Source: Halanaerobiales bacterium (GTDB taxonomy: Bacteria; Bacillota; Halanaerobiia; Halanaerobiales; Halanaerobiaceae). From it: a stretch of DNA of 64,000 bases. Below, one piece after another: positions 51,711 through 61,153 of the stretch. The stretch spans positions 46,299 to 110,298 of the forward strand of contig JADQBT010000006.1 in NCBI GenBank assembly GCA_016278485.1, given 5' to 3'. Under the pieces are notes generated by a model. It ran no database searches and was not told the origin of the DNA. It saw only the letters and a program-made list of their open reading frames with translations. How positions within the stretch are numbered: position 1 is the first letter of the stretch; the number at the start of each line of letters is the position of its first letter. The position numbers and the translations under genes were made by a program.

Positions 51711-52996
51711 TGCCAGCATTTATCGGAATTTCTTTTGCAATTTTATTAATTCTTGGTGTGCCAATTGGTTTTTCAATTGGTATTACATCACTGTTATCGA
51801 TATTTAAATCAAATATGCCAGTTTTACTGAATATTATGCCTCAAAGGTTTTTTTCAGGTATTGACATGTTCCCGATTATGGCAATGCCGTTTTTCATGAT
51901 TGCCGGAGAACTAATGAATAGATGTAAGATTACTGACAGTCTAATTAAATTTTCCAATATCCTAGTTGGACATATCCGCGGTGGTCTGGCCCATGCCAAT
52001 ATTGTAGCAAGTATTTTCTTTGCTGGAATAACTGGAGCAGCGGTTGCTGATTCAGCTGCAATCGGTTCTGTATTGATTCCTGCGATGGTGGACGATGGTT
52101 ATGATGAAGATTTCAGTGCGGCGATTACGGCAGCTTCTTCTATCATTGGTCCGATTATTCCTCCCAGCACGATTATGGTCATTTACGGTTCAATTATGGG
52201 AGTTTCCATTGCTGGATTATTTGCTGCCGGTATTATCCCAGGATTATTAATTGGATTATTTTTAATGATTATGACCTATATTATTTCTGTTAAGCGAAAT
52301 TATCCCAAATCAGAAAAAAGAGCCAGTTTTAAGGAAATCTGGGCAGTTTTCAAAAAGAGTATTCTAGCCTTAATCATGCCTTTTATCATCCTGGGTGGAA
52401 TCCTCAGCGGCTACTTTACCCCAACTGAAGCTGCTGCAGTCTCTGTCTTTTATGCTTTTATTATTGGATTTTTTGTTACCAAGACATTGAAAGTATCAGA
52501 ACTTCCAGAAATTTTCTTGAAAACTGCTAAAAATACAGGTATTATCTTTTTAATTATGTCTTCAGCATCTATATTGAGTTTTTTCCTCGCCAGTGAAAGG
52601 ATTCCAGAATTACTGGCAAATATGATGCTGTCAATAACTGAAAACCCTTATCTGATCCTTTTCTTTATTAATATTTTACTGTTAGTTGTTGGTATGTTTA
52701 TGGATATTACTGCAGCCTTACTTATTCTAGCACCGATTTTACATCCAGTTGCTGTCAGTCTCGGAATCCATCCCCTGCATTTTGCAATTGTGATGGTAGT
52801 AAACTTAAATCTTGGCCTGATGACACCGCCCTTAGGTGCCTGTCTCTTTGTGGTCTGTGGAATAACCAATAAAACACTGGAAGAAGTTTCTAAAGAAATT
52901 TTTCCCTTTATCATTATGGAATTACTAGTTCTATTTATAATCACCTTCTTCCCTGCTTTGACCATGTTTGTACCAAAACTAATTGGACTCGTCTAA
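51710..52996 (+). CDS. TRAP transporter large membrane subunit (DctM family)
   Basis: 428 residues and about twelve hydrophobic segments. It contains the DctM signatures MPFFMIAGELMNR, GITGAAVADSAAIGSVLIPAM, IGPIIPPSTIMVIYG and LGLMTPPLGACLFV. It is the Na+-coupled carrier subunit that moves the acid delivered by the binding protein. It is translationally coupled to the small subunit by a one-base TAATG overlap, and is followed by an M20 peptidase gene. Confidence 0.93.
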   Translation: MPAFIGISFAILLILGVPIGFSIGITSLLSIFKSNMPVLLNIMPQRFFSGIDMFPIMAMPFFMIAGELMNRCKITDSLIKFSNILVGHIRGGLAHANIVASIFFAGITGAAVADSAAIGSVLIPAMVDDGYDEDFSAAITAASSIIGPIIPPSTIMVIYGSIMGVSIAGLFAAGIIPGLLIGLFLMIMTYIISVKRNYPKSEKRASFKEIWAVFKKSILALIMPFIILGGILSGYFTPTEAAAVSVFYAFIIGFFVTKTLKVSELPEIFLKTAKNTGIIFLIMSSASILSFFLASERIPELLANMMLSITENPYLILFFINILLLVVGMFMDITAALLILAPILHPVAVSLGIHPLHFAIVMVVNLNLGLMTPPLGACLFVVCGITNKTLEEVSKEIFPFIIMELLVLFIITFFPALTMFVPKLIGLV

Positions 52997-53012
52997 TAAG
53001 AGGTGAAATGTA

Positions 53013-54209
53013 TTGAATAATCTAGTAAATAATCTAGACAATTTGCTTGATTCCTGCCGGGAAATAATTAATATTCCCAGTGAATCAGGTAATGAAAAAA
53101 AGGCTGCAAGCTATTTAGCGAAGTTAATGAAAAAGTTGGGCTATGACCGAGTCTGGATAGATAGGTATGGAAATGCGGTAGGAATCATTATCGGAAATGG
53201 GGGCAAAACAGTATTACTTCAGGGACATCTTGATACCGTCGGGGTTGAAGACCCGTCTCTCTGGCAGGTAGATCCCTATGCCGGAATTATCAAAGACGGC
53301 AGACTATATGGCCGCGGGGCCTCTGATATGAAAGCTGCCCTCCTAGCAATGATCTATGCCGCAGCAGCTTTTATACCTCATAAAGATACCCTGAATGTTA
53401 ATATCGCCGTTGCTGGCGTGGTCCATGAAGAAGATTTTGAAGGGGTCGCCCAGGGCGAGGTCTTAGATCAGGTTAAGCCAAACCTAGTGATTCTCGGAGA
53501 AGCCAGTCAGTTGAAACTATGTATCGGCCAGAAAGGAAGAGCCGAGTTGGAGCTTATCACTTATGGCAAAAGTGCCCATTCTGCCAGACCGGAATCTGGT
53601 CTGAATGCTGTAACGATGATGATCAAAGTTCTTCAAGAGATTGAAAAATTAGAACTTCCCGAAGATAAGTTTCTGGGTAAAGCTATTCTGGAACTAACAG
53701 ATATTCATTCATTTCCCTACCCAGGTAGGTCAGTTATTCCTGAAAAATGTACTACTACTTTTGACAGAAGACTGTTGCCTGGAGAAACAGAAAGTTCAGT
53801 TTTAGAACCGGTTTTAGAAATCTTTGCAAAAATTAAAAACCAGGACCAATGCTTCCAGGGAACTGTCCGGATCGTTGAGGCTGAAGCAAAGTGTTATACT
53901 GGAGAAAAAATAGCCGGCAAAAGGTTTTTTCCTGGCTGGATTTTCTCTGAAGATAGCCCTTTTATCCAGGGTCCTGTCAGAGAACTCAAAAAGAAAGGAA
54001 TAGAGCTTGAGTTGAGCAGTTACTCCTTCTGTACGGACGGTAGTCAAAGTGCCGGTGTGCGAGGAATTCCTACAGTTGGCTTTGGTCCTTCTCATGAAAA
54101 TTTGGCCCATATTGTTGATGAATATATTGAATTAGATCAGCTGGAAAAAGCCTATCAAGTTTACCAGCTTTTAATCAAGAGCTTTTCAAGAGGGAATTAT
54201 CATGGCTGA
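53013..54209 (+). CDS. M20-family metallopeptidase/deacylase (ArgE/DapE group)
   Basis: 398 residues: the zinc site is visible in GHLDTVG (His, Asp), GRGASDMKAA (bridging Asp), HEEDFEG (catalytic and metal Glu) and the late FGPSHENLAH (His). A dimerisation domain sits between about residues 175 and 290. Such enzymes hydrolyse N-acyl amino acids or dipeptides. The start is TTG after AGAGGTG; the nearby ATG at 53008 runs into a stop after two codons. It overlaps the D-aminoacylase gene by eight bases and lies behind the TRAP genes, so it probably handles the imported compound. Confidence 0.87.
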   Translation: MNNLVNNLDNLLDSCREIINIPSESGNEKKAASYLAKLMKKLGYDRVWIDRYGNAVGIIIGNGGKTVLLQGHLDTVGVEDPSLWQVDPYAGIIKDGRLYGRGASDMKAALLAMIYAAAAFIPHKDTLNVNIAVAGVVHEEDFEGVAQGEVLDQVKPNLVILGEASQLKLCIGQKGRAELELITYGKSAHSARPESGLNAVTMMIKVLQEIEKLELPEDKFLGKAILELTDIHSFPYPGRSVIPEKCTTTFDRRLLPGETESSVLEPVLEIFAKIKNQDQCFQGTVRIVEAEAKCYTGEKIAGKRFFPGWIFSEDSPFIQGPVRELKKKGIELELSSYSFCTDGSQSAGVRGIPTVGFGPSHENLAHIVDEYIELDQLEKAYQVYQLLIKSFSRGNYHG

Positions 54210-55791
54210 AACAACTTTAATTAAAAATGGCATTATTGTCGATGGATTAACTTCACGCCCCGTCAGAAAAGATATCAAGCTTGTCGGCGATAAAATAGCA
54301 GAAGTGGGTGTTATTGAACACCGAGGAGATTTTGATCATCTAATTGATGCTGCTGGTTGTTATGTAACACCCGGATTTATTGATATGCACAGCCATACTG
54401 ATTTGATGAATTTTATTAATTCTGGACTGAAACCGAAGCTAATGCAGGGTATAACAACAGAAGTAATTGGGCAGTGTGGACTCGGTGTAGCACCTATTTC
54501 TCCAGAGAAAAAAACACTATTCAGAAAAAATTTGATTATCGGTGATCAGCCAATTGACTGGAGCTGGGAAACCACTAAAGAATACCTCTCTGCTCTTGAA
54601 AGCCACGGTCTGGAAAGTAATCTGGTACCATTTACCGGCCACGGTGTTTTACGTTTTGCTGCAAAAGGAAACCTGACGGGTGATTTAACTACTTCTGAAC
54701 TGAGAAAGCTGACCGATGATTTAGAGCAGGCATTTGCAGCCGGATCGTTCGGAGTGAGTTTTGGTTTTGTTTATCTCCCTGCCATTTTTTCCAATAAAGC
54801 TGAAATTGAACAAATAGTTGAAGTTGCAGACAAATATGGAGCAATAATTACGGTCCACTTACGAAGCGAAGGTAGTGAATTACTGGATGCCATTTCAGAA
54901 ATGATCTCACTGACTAGAGATAAACGTTGCAAACTCCACATCTCTCACCTAAAAGCAATTGGTTGGGAGAATGAAGGGGCTGTTAAAAAAGCATTAGATT
55001 TAGTCGATAATAATAATTTAACTTTTGATCACTACCCTTATTTTGCTGGCAGCACCACTTTATTGGCAGTTTTCCCCCCTTTTGTTTTTGCAGGTGAGAG
55101 TGAAAATATTTTAAATAATTTATTGAAACCTGAGATAAGAGAGCGAATTAAACGAGTATTTTCAGGAAAAGAAATGCTTCCTAAAGGCCTGCCCTGGGAT
55201 AACCTGCCACAACTAATTGGCTGGGAAAACATAAAGGTGATTGGCCTCCAATCTAAAATCAATAGAAAGTATCTGGGGATGACTATTCAGCAAATAGCTG
55301 ACCTAACAGGTAAAGATCCGGTCGATGCGGCCATTAATCTGGTCATTGAGGAACAGGGAAATGTTAAAATGATTGATTTTTATATGAGTGAAGAATCATT
55401 GATTAAAATTCTCAAACATCCCTCCGGCATGTTTGGAACCGATTCTCTTTTTGGAGGTGGTCTTCCTCATCCCAGAGGCTATGGTTCCTACCCTAGGATA
55501 ATAAACAGGTATGTTTTTGCTAAAAAAATACTCTCCCTGGAACAGGCAGTAGCAAAGATGACTTCATTACCAGCTAAGGTGTTAGGCCTAACTGATCGTG
55601 GATTACTCCAGCCGGGTTACGCAGCCGATATCAATATATTTGATAAAGGTTTTAAAGACCGGGCCACTTATGATAATCCTTGTCAGTTTTCAGAAGGACT
55701 CAAATATGTATTGATCAATGGAAAAATCAAGGTAAAAGACGGCACATATCTGGCTGGTCATCCAGGCAGGGTAATCAGACGCGAAAGATAA
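54202..55791 (+). CDS. D-aminoacylase-family amidohydrolase
   Basis: 529 residues with the N-acyl-D-amino-acid deacylase layout: beta-sandwich start (TLIKNGIIVDGL), metal site TPGFIDMHSHTD, QGITTEVIGQCGLG with a metal-ligand Cys, VHLRSEG, LHISHLKA, FDHYPY, GTDSLFGGG and the C-terminal DINIFD strand. It cleaves N-acyl-D-amino acids. The eight-base overlap with the M20 gene shows coupling. Together with TRAP import this suggests scavenging of N-acylated or D-configured amino acids, possibly from peptidoglycan (inference). Confidence 0.9.
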   Translation: MAETTLIKNGIIVDGLTSRPVRKDIKLVGDKIAEVGVIEHRGDFDHLIDAAGCYVTPGFIDMHSHTDLMNFINSGLKPKLMQGITTEVIGQCGLGVAPISPEKKTLFRKNLIIGDQPIDWSWETTKEYLSALESHGLESNLVPFTGHGVLRFAAKGNLTGDLTTSELRKLTDDLEQAFAAGSFGVSFGFVYLPAIFSNKAEIEQIVEVADKYGAIITVHLRSEGSELLDAISEMISLTRDKRCKLHISHLKAIGWENEGAVKKALDLVDNNNLTFDHYPYFAGSTTLLAVFPPFVFAGESENILNNLLKPEIRERIKRVFSGKEMLPKGLPWDNLPQLIGWENIKVIGLQSKINRKYLGMTIQQIADLTGKDPVDAAINLVIEEQGNVKMIDFYMSEESLIKILKHPSGMFGTDSLFGGGLPHPRGYGSYPRIINRYVFAKKILSLEQAVAKMTSLPAKVLGLTDRGLLQPGYAADINIFDKGFKDRATYDNPCQFSEGLKYVLINGKIKVKDGTYLAGHPGRVIRRER

Positions 55792-55822
55792 AGCTGATCC
55801 CTACCTGCACAACCAGCTTCTA

Positions 55823-57127
55823 TCAACCACCCCACAAGCAAACGCCCATGCTGTGCGCATGAGCCTCAATTAAATCATCACAGAGTTTAACTATATCATC
55901 AATCGATAATTCGGCAGATGTATGCGGGTCAAGCAGAGCTGCCTGGTAAATATAATCCTTTTTAAGAGTTAAAGCAGCTTTAAGAGTGAGCTGATGGACA
56001 TTAATATTAGTCCGGTTTAAAGCAGCAAGTTGTTCAGGGATTTTACCAACATGGCAAGGATTAACTCCATTTCTGTCAATCAGGCACGGCACCTCTACTA
56101 CCGCATTTTCCGTTAAGTTATCTATTAAACCGGTATTCATTACATTACCTCCGATTTTGTAGGGTCTGTCAGTCTCCATGGCCTCCATAATATAGGAAGC
56201 ATATTCAAGAGTCCGTTCATGGGTCAGTTCTTCATTATTAATCAAATTATCTTTCATCTGAGCCCATTCTGAAATCTGCTGTTCACAGCGGCGCGGATAT
56301 TCATCAAGAGGAATATTATATTTTTCTATTAACTCTGGATAATTTGCTTTAATAAAATAGGGCAAATATTCTGCGTTATGTTCACTTGACTCTGTTACAT
56401 AGTAACCAAATCTTTTCATTATCTCATAACGAACCTGGTCATCATGGGGAGTTGGCCGCTGCCAGGCTTTTTCTTTAATTTCAGGATAAAGATCTTTACC
56501 ATCCCTGGTTATTTCAAGCAGCCAGGCCATATGATTAATCCCGGCAATTTTCCATTGTAGATTTTCTGTACTCATCCCTAGAGGCTCCAATAATTCATTG
56601 TGACAGACCTGTACACTATGACAGAGACCAACTGTTTTGACATCAGTTGCCTGAAGCAGAGCTCCGGTTAAGATAGCCATTGGATTTGTATAATTTAAAA
56701 ACCAGGCATCAGGAGCCACTTCTTCAATATCCCGGGCAAAATCTAGCATGACTGGAATAGTTCTTAAAGCTCGGAAGATACCGCCAATTCCAATTGTATC
56801 GCCAATTGTCTGCCTTAATCCATATTTTTTAGGTATTGCAAAATCGATCACTGTTGAAGGTTTATATCCTCCCACCTGAATTGCATTTACAATATAATCA
56901 GCATTTTTCAAAGCTAATTTGCGGTCAGTATAAGTTATCACTCTGGCCTGACCACCATAATTATTATTGAGGTTATTCAACATCATCTCTGATTCTTTCA
57001 ATCTTGTATGGTCAATATCATATAGGGCAAATTCAGCTTCTCTGAGAGCAGGAGTTAAGATGCAATCTCCCAATACGTTTTTGGCAAATACAGTACTGCC
57101 AGCACCTAAAAAAGTTATTTTAATCAT
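55823..57127 (-). CDS. GH4 alpha-galactosidase/alpha-glucosidase
   Basis: 434 residues of the NAD+- and Mn2+-dependent GH4 family: Rossmann start ITFLGAGSTVFAKNVLGD, NAIQVGGY, NYTNPMAI, GLCHSVQ with the metal-ligand Cys, and INHMAW with the metal His. GLCHS and overall length fit MelA-type alpha-galactosidase. It is cytoplasmic and works by oxidation-elimination. Its ATG overlaps the end of the GH2 gene by eight bases. A small hairpin (AAGCTG/CAGCTT, 55791-55819) lies between its stop and the convergent aminoacylase gene. Confidence 0.9.
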   Translation of the reverse strand: MIKITFLGAGSTVFAKNVLGDCILTPALREAEFALYDIDHTRLKESEMMLNNLNNNYGGQARVITYTDRKLALKNADYIVNAIQVGGYKPSTVIDFAIPKKYGLRQTIGDTIGIGGIFRALRTIPVMLDFARDIEEVAPDAWFLNYTNPMAILTGALLQATDVKTVGLCHSVQVCHNELLEPLGMSTENLQWKIAGINHMAWLLEITRDGKDLYPEIKEKAWQRPTPHDDQVRYEIMKRFGYYVTESSEHNAEYLPYFIKANYPELIEKYNIPLDEYPRRCEQQISEWAQMKDNLINNEELTHERTLEYASYIMEAMETDRPYKIGGNVMNTGLIDNLTENAVVEVPCLIDRNGVNPCHVGKIPEQLAALNRTNINVHQLTLKAALTLKKDYIYQAALLDPHTSAELSIDDIVKLCDDLIEAHAHSMGVCLWGG

Positions 57128-59354
57128 CTAAAATACCTCTTTCTATTTTTGGAACAAAAATATCATCATTTTCAATAATTTCAAATTCCACCTCTGACTG
57201 GAGTTGATAATATCCGGACAGGGTAGCTTTTAACCTGACTTTTCCTGTACTTCTCTTGGCTCTAACAAAAACAGCAGTTCTACCTGCTTCAAGTACAGCT
57301 GGATTTTCACCGATCAAGTCAGCTGGACCTGAAATTTCAAAGTTTACTATATGATTTGCTAGATGGAGCAGCTGTCTGTTCTGATCAACCAGTCTGACCA
57401 CAACCCTAGTCAGATCACTACCGTCATTTACTAACTGGTGGTAATCAGCTTTCAGCTCGATTCCAGCTGGTTTTCCTGGCGGAAATATCTCATGTTCAAC
57501 TACCTTCTGGCCGGCAATTTTACCAATCGCTTTTAAACTACCAATAGTAGCTGCCCCCCACTCCCACCAATTACAGTCATCAAAAACAAAAGGGGGATGA
57601 GGTAGCCCTGGATATTTATCTACAGAAGGTTCTGATCTACTGTGAAGCTCATCATCTAAATAAAGTTCCACTTCCTCACAATTACTGAAAACAACCACCT
57701 GATTACCGAAATCTTCATTAAATGAAGGAATTAAATGTCTGGCAATAAAGATATTTGGTTTAATATCCGGTGACTGCTGGCTTTTGTAAAAATAGGCTGC
57801 AAACTTTGGTTCACGGTAAATATCACAGACTCCGTGAAAACAGATTCTATTTCCTGACCCAAAATCAGCATGGGTATTGTAATCAAAGGCACACCAGCCG
57901 CAGGCGCCTGCAATATTAGAGTGACTGTACTGCAGATCCTGAATTTGGGCGTGGTAGAGGGCATGCTTAATTAATCTTTCAGTACTATCAAAAGCTTTGG
58001 TTGGAAACTTATGCCCCATATATTCTGTGATCATGTAGGGTACTTCCTGTGGTTCTTTTATCTTTCCTTTTAAATTTAATGCAAAGTCATTATAGGTGAA
58101 TACATCTTCCAGAAATTCACTATCCCGAAAATTACGCACTCCACCAGTTGGTCTGGTTGGATCAAGCAGATGGGCAATTTGATTTGTCTTCAGATAAAAC
58201 TGATGGTTATCAGGTGATTCATTTATTCTGACACCCCAGATAAAAATAGAGGGGTGATTTCTATCCCTGATAATCATTTCCCGTAAATTTTCTTCAGCAA
58301 CTGCCTGCCAACCCTCATCTCCTATATGCTGCCAGCCTGGAAGTTCTTCAAATACCAGCAGCCCAATCTCATCACAGTGATTTAAAAACTCAGGATGAGC
58401 CGGATAGTGAGCACTTCTAACAAAGTTTAAACCCAGCTCATATTTTAATATTTCAGCATCTTTTTTCTGCATTCTGGCTCCTACCGCATTACCCAGATAG
58501 GGATAAGCTTGATGTCTGTTTAAACCTCTTAATTTTAGAGGCCGATTATTTAAATAAAAGCTACCGTCTTCTTTAAACTCCACCTTGCGTATTCCAATTT
58601 TCTGTAGATATTGATCCTCATAATTGCCTTTTAATTCAACCTTAGCCTGATAAAGATATGGATTTTCTAGTGTCCAGAGTTCAGGTTCTTCTAAAATTAT
58701 GGGACTGATCTGATAAACAGATTGACCGGGAATTAAGTTAATAGAATAATCATTTTGAACCACAACCCGGTCCTGCTGATCAAAAATTGTTACTTTTAGT
58801 TCTACTGATAACTCCTTATCCCGTGTATTATTGATTGTAAATTCAGGTCTGAGTTCTGCTTGCTGCTTAATAACTGAAATTTTAAAAAATGTGTCTACCA
58901 GATAAACAGGATCAACTATAATTAATTCAACTTCTCTATAAATACCCCCAAATAGCAGATAATCAACCAGATTCCCTTCTGGCGGAATATCATTTCTCCT
59001 TGTCGAATCAACTTTAATTGTTAACACATTTTTTTCTGCAAAGTTTATAAACTTTTCGATCCTCAAAGTAAAAGGAGTATAACCCCCCTTATGGCTGGCA
59101 ACATACTCACCGTTTATATAAATTTTAGCATAACTCATTACTCCAGCAAAGTTTAACAATACTACTTTGTTTCTATACTCTTCTGGCAGGGTAAACTCCC
59201 GCCTGTACCAACTGACAAACTGATAATCTTTTTCAGAAAAATAATGGTGTGGCAGGAGCCGGTTACTATGAGGAAGGTTGATTTCTTTTACACTTTCATC
59301 ATTTTCAGCCTTAAAATACCAGTCAGTATTAAAGTTATAGTTTATTCTCTTCAT
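57120..59354 (-). CDS. GH2 beta-galactosidase/beta-glucuronidase-like glycosidase
   Basis: 744 residues in GH2 order: jelly-roll domain (1-150, with FNTDWYF, WYRREFTLP and GEYVASHKGGYTPF), immunoglobulin-like domain (about 150-260), TIM barrel (about 265-560) and a C-terminal beta domain (VELYLDDE, WWEWGAA). The acid/base Glu379 lies in IWGVRINES, a variant of the usual WSLGNE, and the nucleophile Glu444 is in MITEYMGH. There is no signal peptide, so it acts on imported glycosides. It is followed by the GH4 gene with an eight-base overlap. Confidence 0.88.
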   Translation of the reverse strand: MKRINYNFNTDWYFKAENDESVKEINLPHSNRLLPHHYFSEKDYQFVSWYRREFTLPEEYRNKVVLLNFAGVMSYAKIYINGEYVASHKGGYTPFTLRIEKFINFAEKNVLTIKVDSTRRNDIPPEGNLVDYLLFGGIYREVELIIVDPVYLVDTFFKISVIKQQAELRPEFTINNTRDKELSVELKVTIFDQQDRVVVQNDYSINLIPGQSVYQISPIILEEPELWTLENPYLYQAKVELKGNYEDQYLQKIGIRKVEFKEDGSFYLNNRPLKLRGLNRHQAYPYLGNAVGARMQKKDAEILKYELGLNFVRSAHYPAHPEFLNHCDEIGLLVFEELPGWQHIGDEGWQAVAEENLREMIIRDRNHPSIFIWGVRINESPDNHQFYLKTNQIAHLLDPTRPTGGVRNFRDSEFLEDVFTYNDFALNLKGKIKEPQEVPYMITEYMGHKFPTKAFDSTERLIKHALYHAQIQDLQYSHSNIAGACGWCAFDYNTHADFGSGNRICFHGVCDIYREPKFAAYFYKSQQSPDIKPNIFIARHLIPSFNEDFGNQVVVFSNCEEVELYLDDELHSRSEPSVDKYPGLPHPPFVFDDCNWWEWGAATIGSLKAIGKIAGQKVVEHEIFPPGKPAGIELKADYHQLVNDGSDLTRVVVRLVDQNRQLLHLANHIVNFEISGPADLIGENPAVLEAGRTAVFVRAKRSTGKVRLKATLSGYYQLQSEVEFEIIENDDIFVPKIERGILDD

Positions 59355-59369
59355 TTTCCTTCCCTCCTT

Positions 59370-60212
59370 TTATTTACCTGAACCCATTGTCAAACCTTTA
59401 ATAAAGTATTTTTGCAAGAAAATGAAAACAAAAATAGTCGGTAATGTAGCAAGAATCGCTCCGGCTACCAGCACACTCCATGATGTAATGAAATTACCCT
59501 TTAAGGTAGCCAATCCAGCAGTAACAGGTTTTAATTTATCATCTCTGAGTAACACCAGTGCCCAGATATAATCATTGAAGATCCAGGTGAATTCCAAAGT
59601 GCCAAGGGCCGCGAGTGCTGGTTTTGATAAAGGTAGATAGATCTGATAAAAAATCCTAAACTCAGAAGCGCCGTCAATTCTGGCTGCCTCTGATAGTTCA
59701 TCGGGAATAGTAATCATATAATTCCGAAGAAAAAATGAACAAAATCCCATCTGAAAGACGAGATGAATCATTATCAAACCCCAATAGCTATTATAAATGC
59801 CCAGTTCATTACTCAATTTAAAGACTGGAATCAAAAGGATTTGAAATGGTATCAGCATTCCAGCTACAAACATTAAATAGAGAGCCATATTGCCTTTAAA
59901 CTTATATTTAGCCAGAGCAAAGCCAACCATTGATGATAGAGCAAGCGTACCGATCAGTGAAGGTATTGTGATAATAAAACTGTTCAACAAATAACGGTTT
60001 AACCGACCTTCTGACCAGGCAGTACCAAAATTTTTAAAAGTTATTTTTTCCGGCATTCTCCAGAAGCCATTATTCATTAAATCATCCATAGTTCTAAAAG
60101 ATGTTAAAAGAGCTCCAAAAACAGGCAACAGCCAGACCAGTACAAATAACAGCAGGGCAGTAAAGATTGCTGCTCTACGTATTTTTTTCTTCTGCTTAAT
60201 TGTTAGTTCCAT
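59370..60212 (-). CDS. CUT1 galactoside-type ABC importer permease, MalG type
   Basis: 280 residues with six hydrophobic segments and EAA loop LSEAARIDGASEFRIFYQIYLPLSKP. Its ATG overlaps the TAA of the MalF-type gene by one base (TAATG). It lies 15 bases upstream of the GH2 gene, so the glycosidases probably digest what it imports. No ATPase gene is nearby. Confidence 0.9.
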   Translation of the reverse strand: MELTIKQKKKIRRAAIFTALLLFVLVWLLPVFGALLTSFRTMDDLMNNGFWRMPEKITFKNFGTAWSEGRLNRYLLNSFIITIPSLIGTLALSSMVGFALAKYKFKGNMALYLMFVAGMLIPFQILLIPVFKLSNELGIYNSYWGLIMIHLVFQMGFCSFFLRNYMITIPDELSEAARIDGASEFRIFYQIYLPLSKPALAALGTLEFTWIFNDYIWALVLLRDDKLKPVTAGLATLKGNFITSWSVLVAGAILATLPTIFVFIFLQKYFIKGLTMGSGK

Positions 60213-61078
60213 TATTCCAGTTCACCCTTCCTGATCTGGCGTAAATATAGAGCAATAAAGACAAACATTATTAGAAATAATATAACGGCAATAGCTGCTC
60301 CATAACCCATATTATAATTACGGAAGGCTTCTGAATACATGTAAAAGGCAAGAACATTGGTTGAATTAAATGGGCCACCCCTTGTCATCATGCTTACAAA
60401 GTCGAAAGCTCGTAGAGATTGAATCATCGTAATCACAATAACGATCACTGTAGTTGGTTTTAAAAGGGGAAGTATAATAAAACGAAACCTCTGCCAGGCT
60501 GAAGCTCCATCAATTTTTGAGGCCTCAATAACTGTTGGTGAAATTGAGGTCAAACCTGCCAGAAACAAAAGCATTACATAACCTGTATGCCGCCAGACAG
60601 CTGCCCCAATCACTGCATAAAGAGCAGTCTCCGGATTACTGAGCCAGCCTCTGGTCAAAGACTTGAGACCAATATAAGTCAGAGTGTTATTCAACAGACC
60701 ACCCTGAGGTTGATAGATCCACGACCAGATAAGGCCAATTACTACCGGTGCCAGGATCATCGGTGAATAGATAGATGCTTTAAATCCACGGGCCCATTTA
60801 ATATCCTGACTGAGCAGCATCGCCAAAAATAAACCGACAACAACCGGGAATGCTAGAAAGATAATCAGCCATTTCAGGTTATTTATCAGGGATTTATAAA
60901 AAGTTGGGTCATCAAATAAATATTTATAATTTTCCAGGCCAATAAACTGAGGACTGGTTAGACCATCCCATTCTGTGAAACTTAGATAAAAGGTATAGAT
61001 AGTAGGAGCAATAACCCAGATAGTATATAAAATTAAAGGTAATAATAAAAACATCCAGGGAACGAATTTTCTCTTCAA
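60212..61078 (-). CDS. CUT1 galactoside-type ABC importer permease, MalF type
   Basis: About 288 residues, six hydrophobic segments, EAA loop IEASKIDGASAWQRFRFIILPLLKP. The start is set at TTG 61078 (MKRKFVPWMF) because AGGAGG lies seven bases upstream; the longer frame from 61099 would translate through the ribosome binding site. A hairpin at 61118-61144 separates it from the binding-protein gene. Confidence 0.9.
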   Translation of the reverse strand: MKRKFVPWMFLLLPLILYTIWVIAPTIYTFYLSFTEWDGLTSPQFIGLENYKYLFDDPTFYKSLINNLKWLIIFLAFPVVVGLFLAMLLSQDIKWARGFKASIYSPMILAPVVIGLIWSWIYQPQGGLLNNTLTYIGLKSLTRGWLSNPETALYAVIGAAVWRHTGYVMLLFLAGLTSISPTVIEASKIDGASAWQRFRFIILPLLKPTTVIVIVITMIQSLRAFDFVSMMTRGGPFNSTNVLAFYMYSEAFRNYNMGYGAAIAVILFLIMFVFIALYLRQIRKGELE

Positions 61079-61117
61079 AATTACACCTCCTGAAAACAAC
61101 TAAATTTCATTAATAAA

Positions 61118-61144
61118 CCTGCAGGGGAATTAGCCCCCTGCAGG
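61118..61144 (-). terminator. Intra-operon hairpin between binding protein and permease genes
   Basis: CCTGCAGGGG (61118-61127) pairs with CCCCTGCAGG (61135-61144) across a seven-base loop. No strong T-run follows. Confidence 0.75.
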
Positions 61145-61153
61145 TATTTTTGT

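Noticed and set aside
53008..53016. ATG at 53008 as the M20 peptidase start
   Set aside because: It is out of frame and meets a stop after two codons. TTG at 53013 is in frame with a ribosome binding site.
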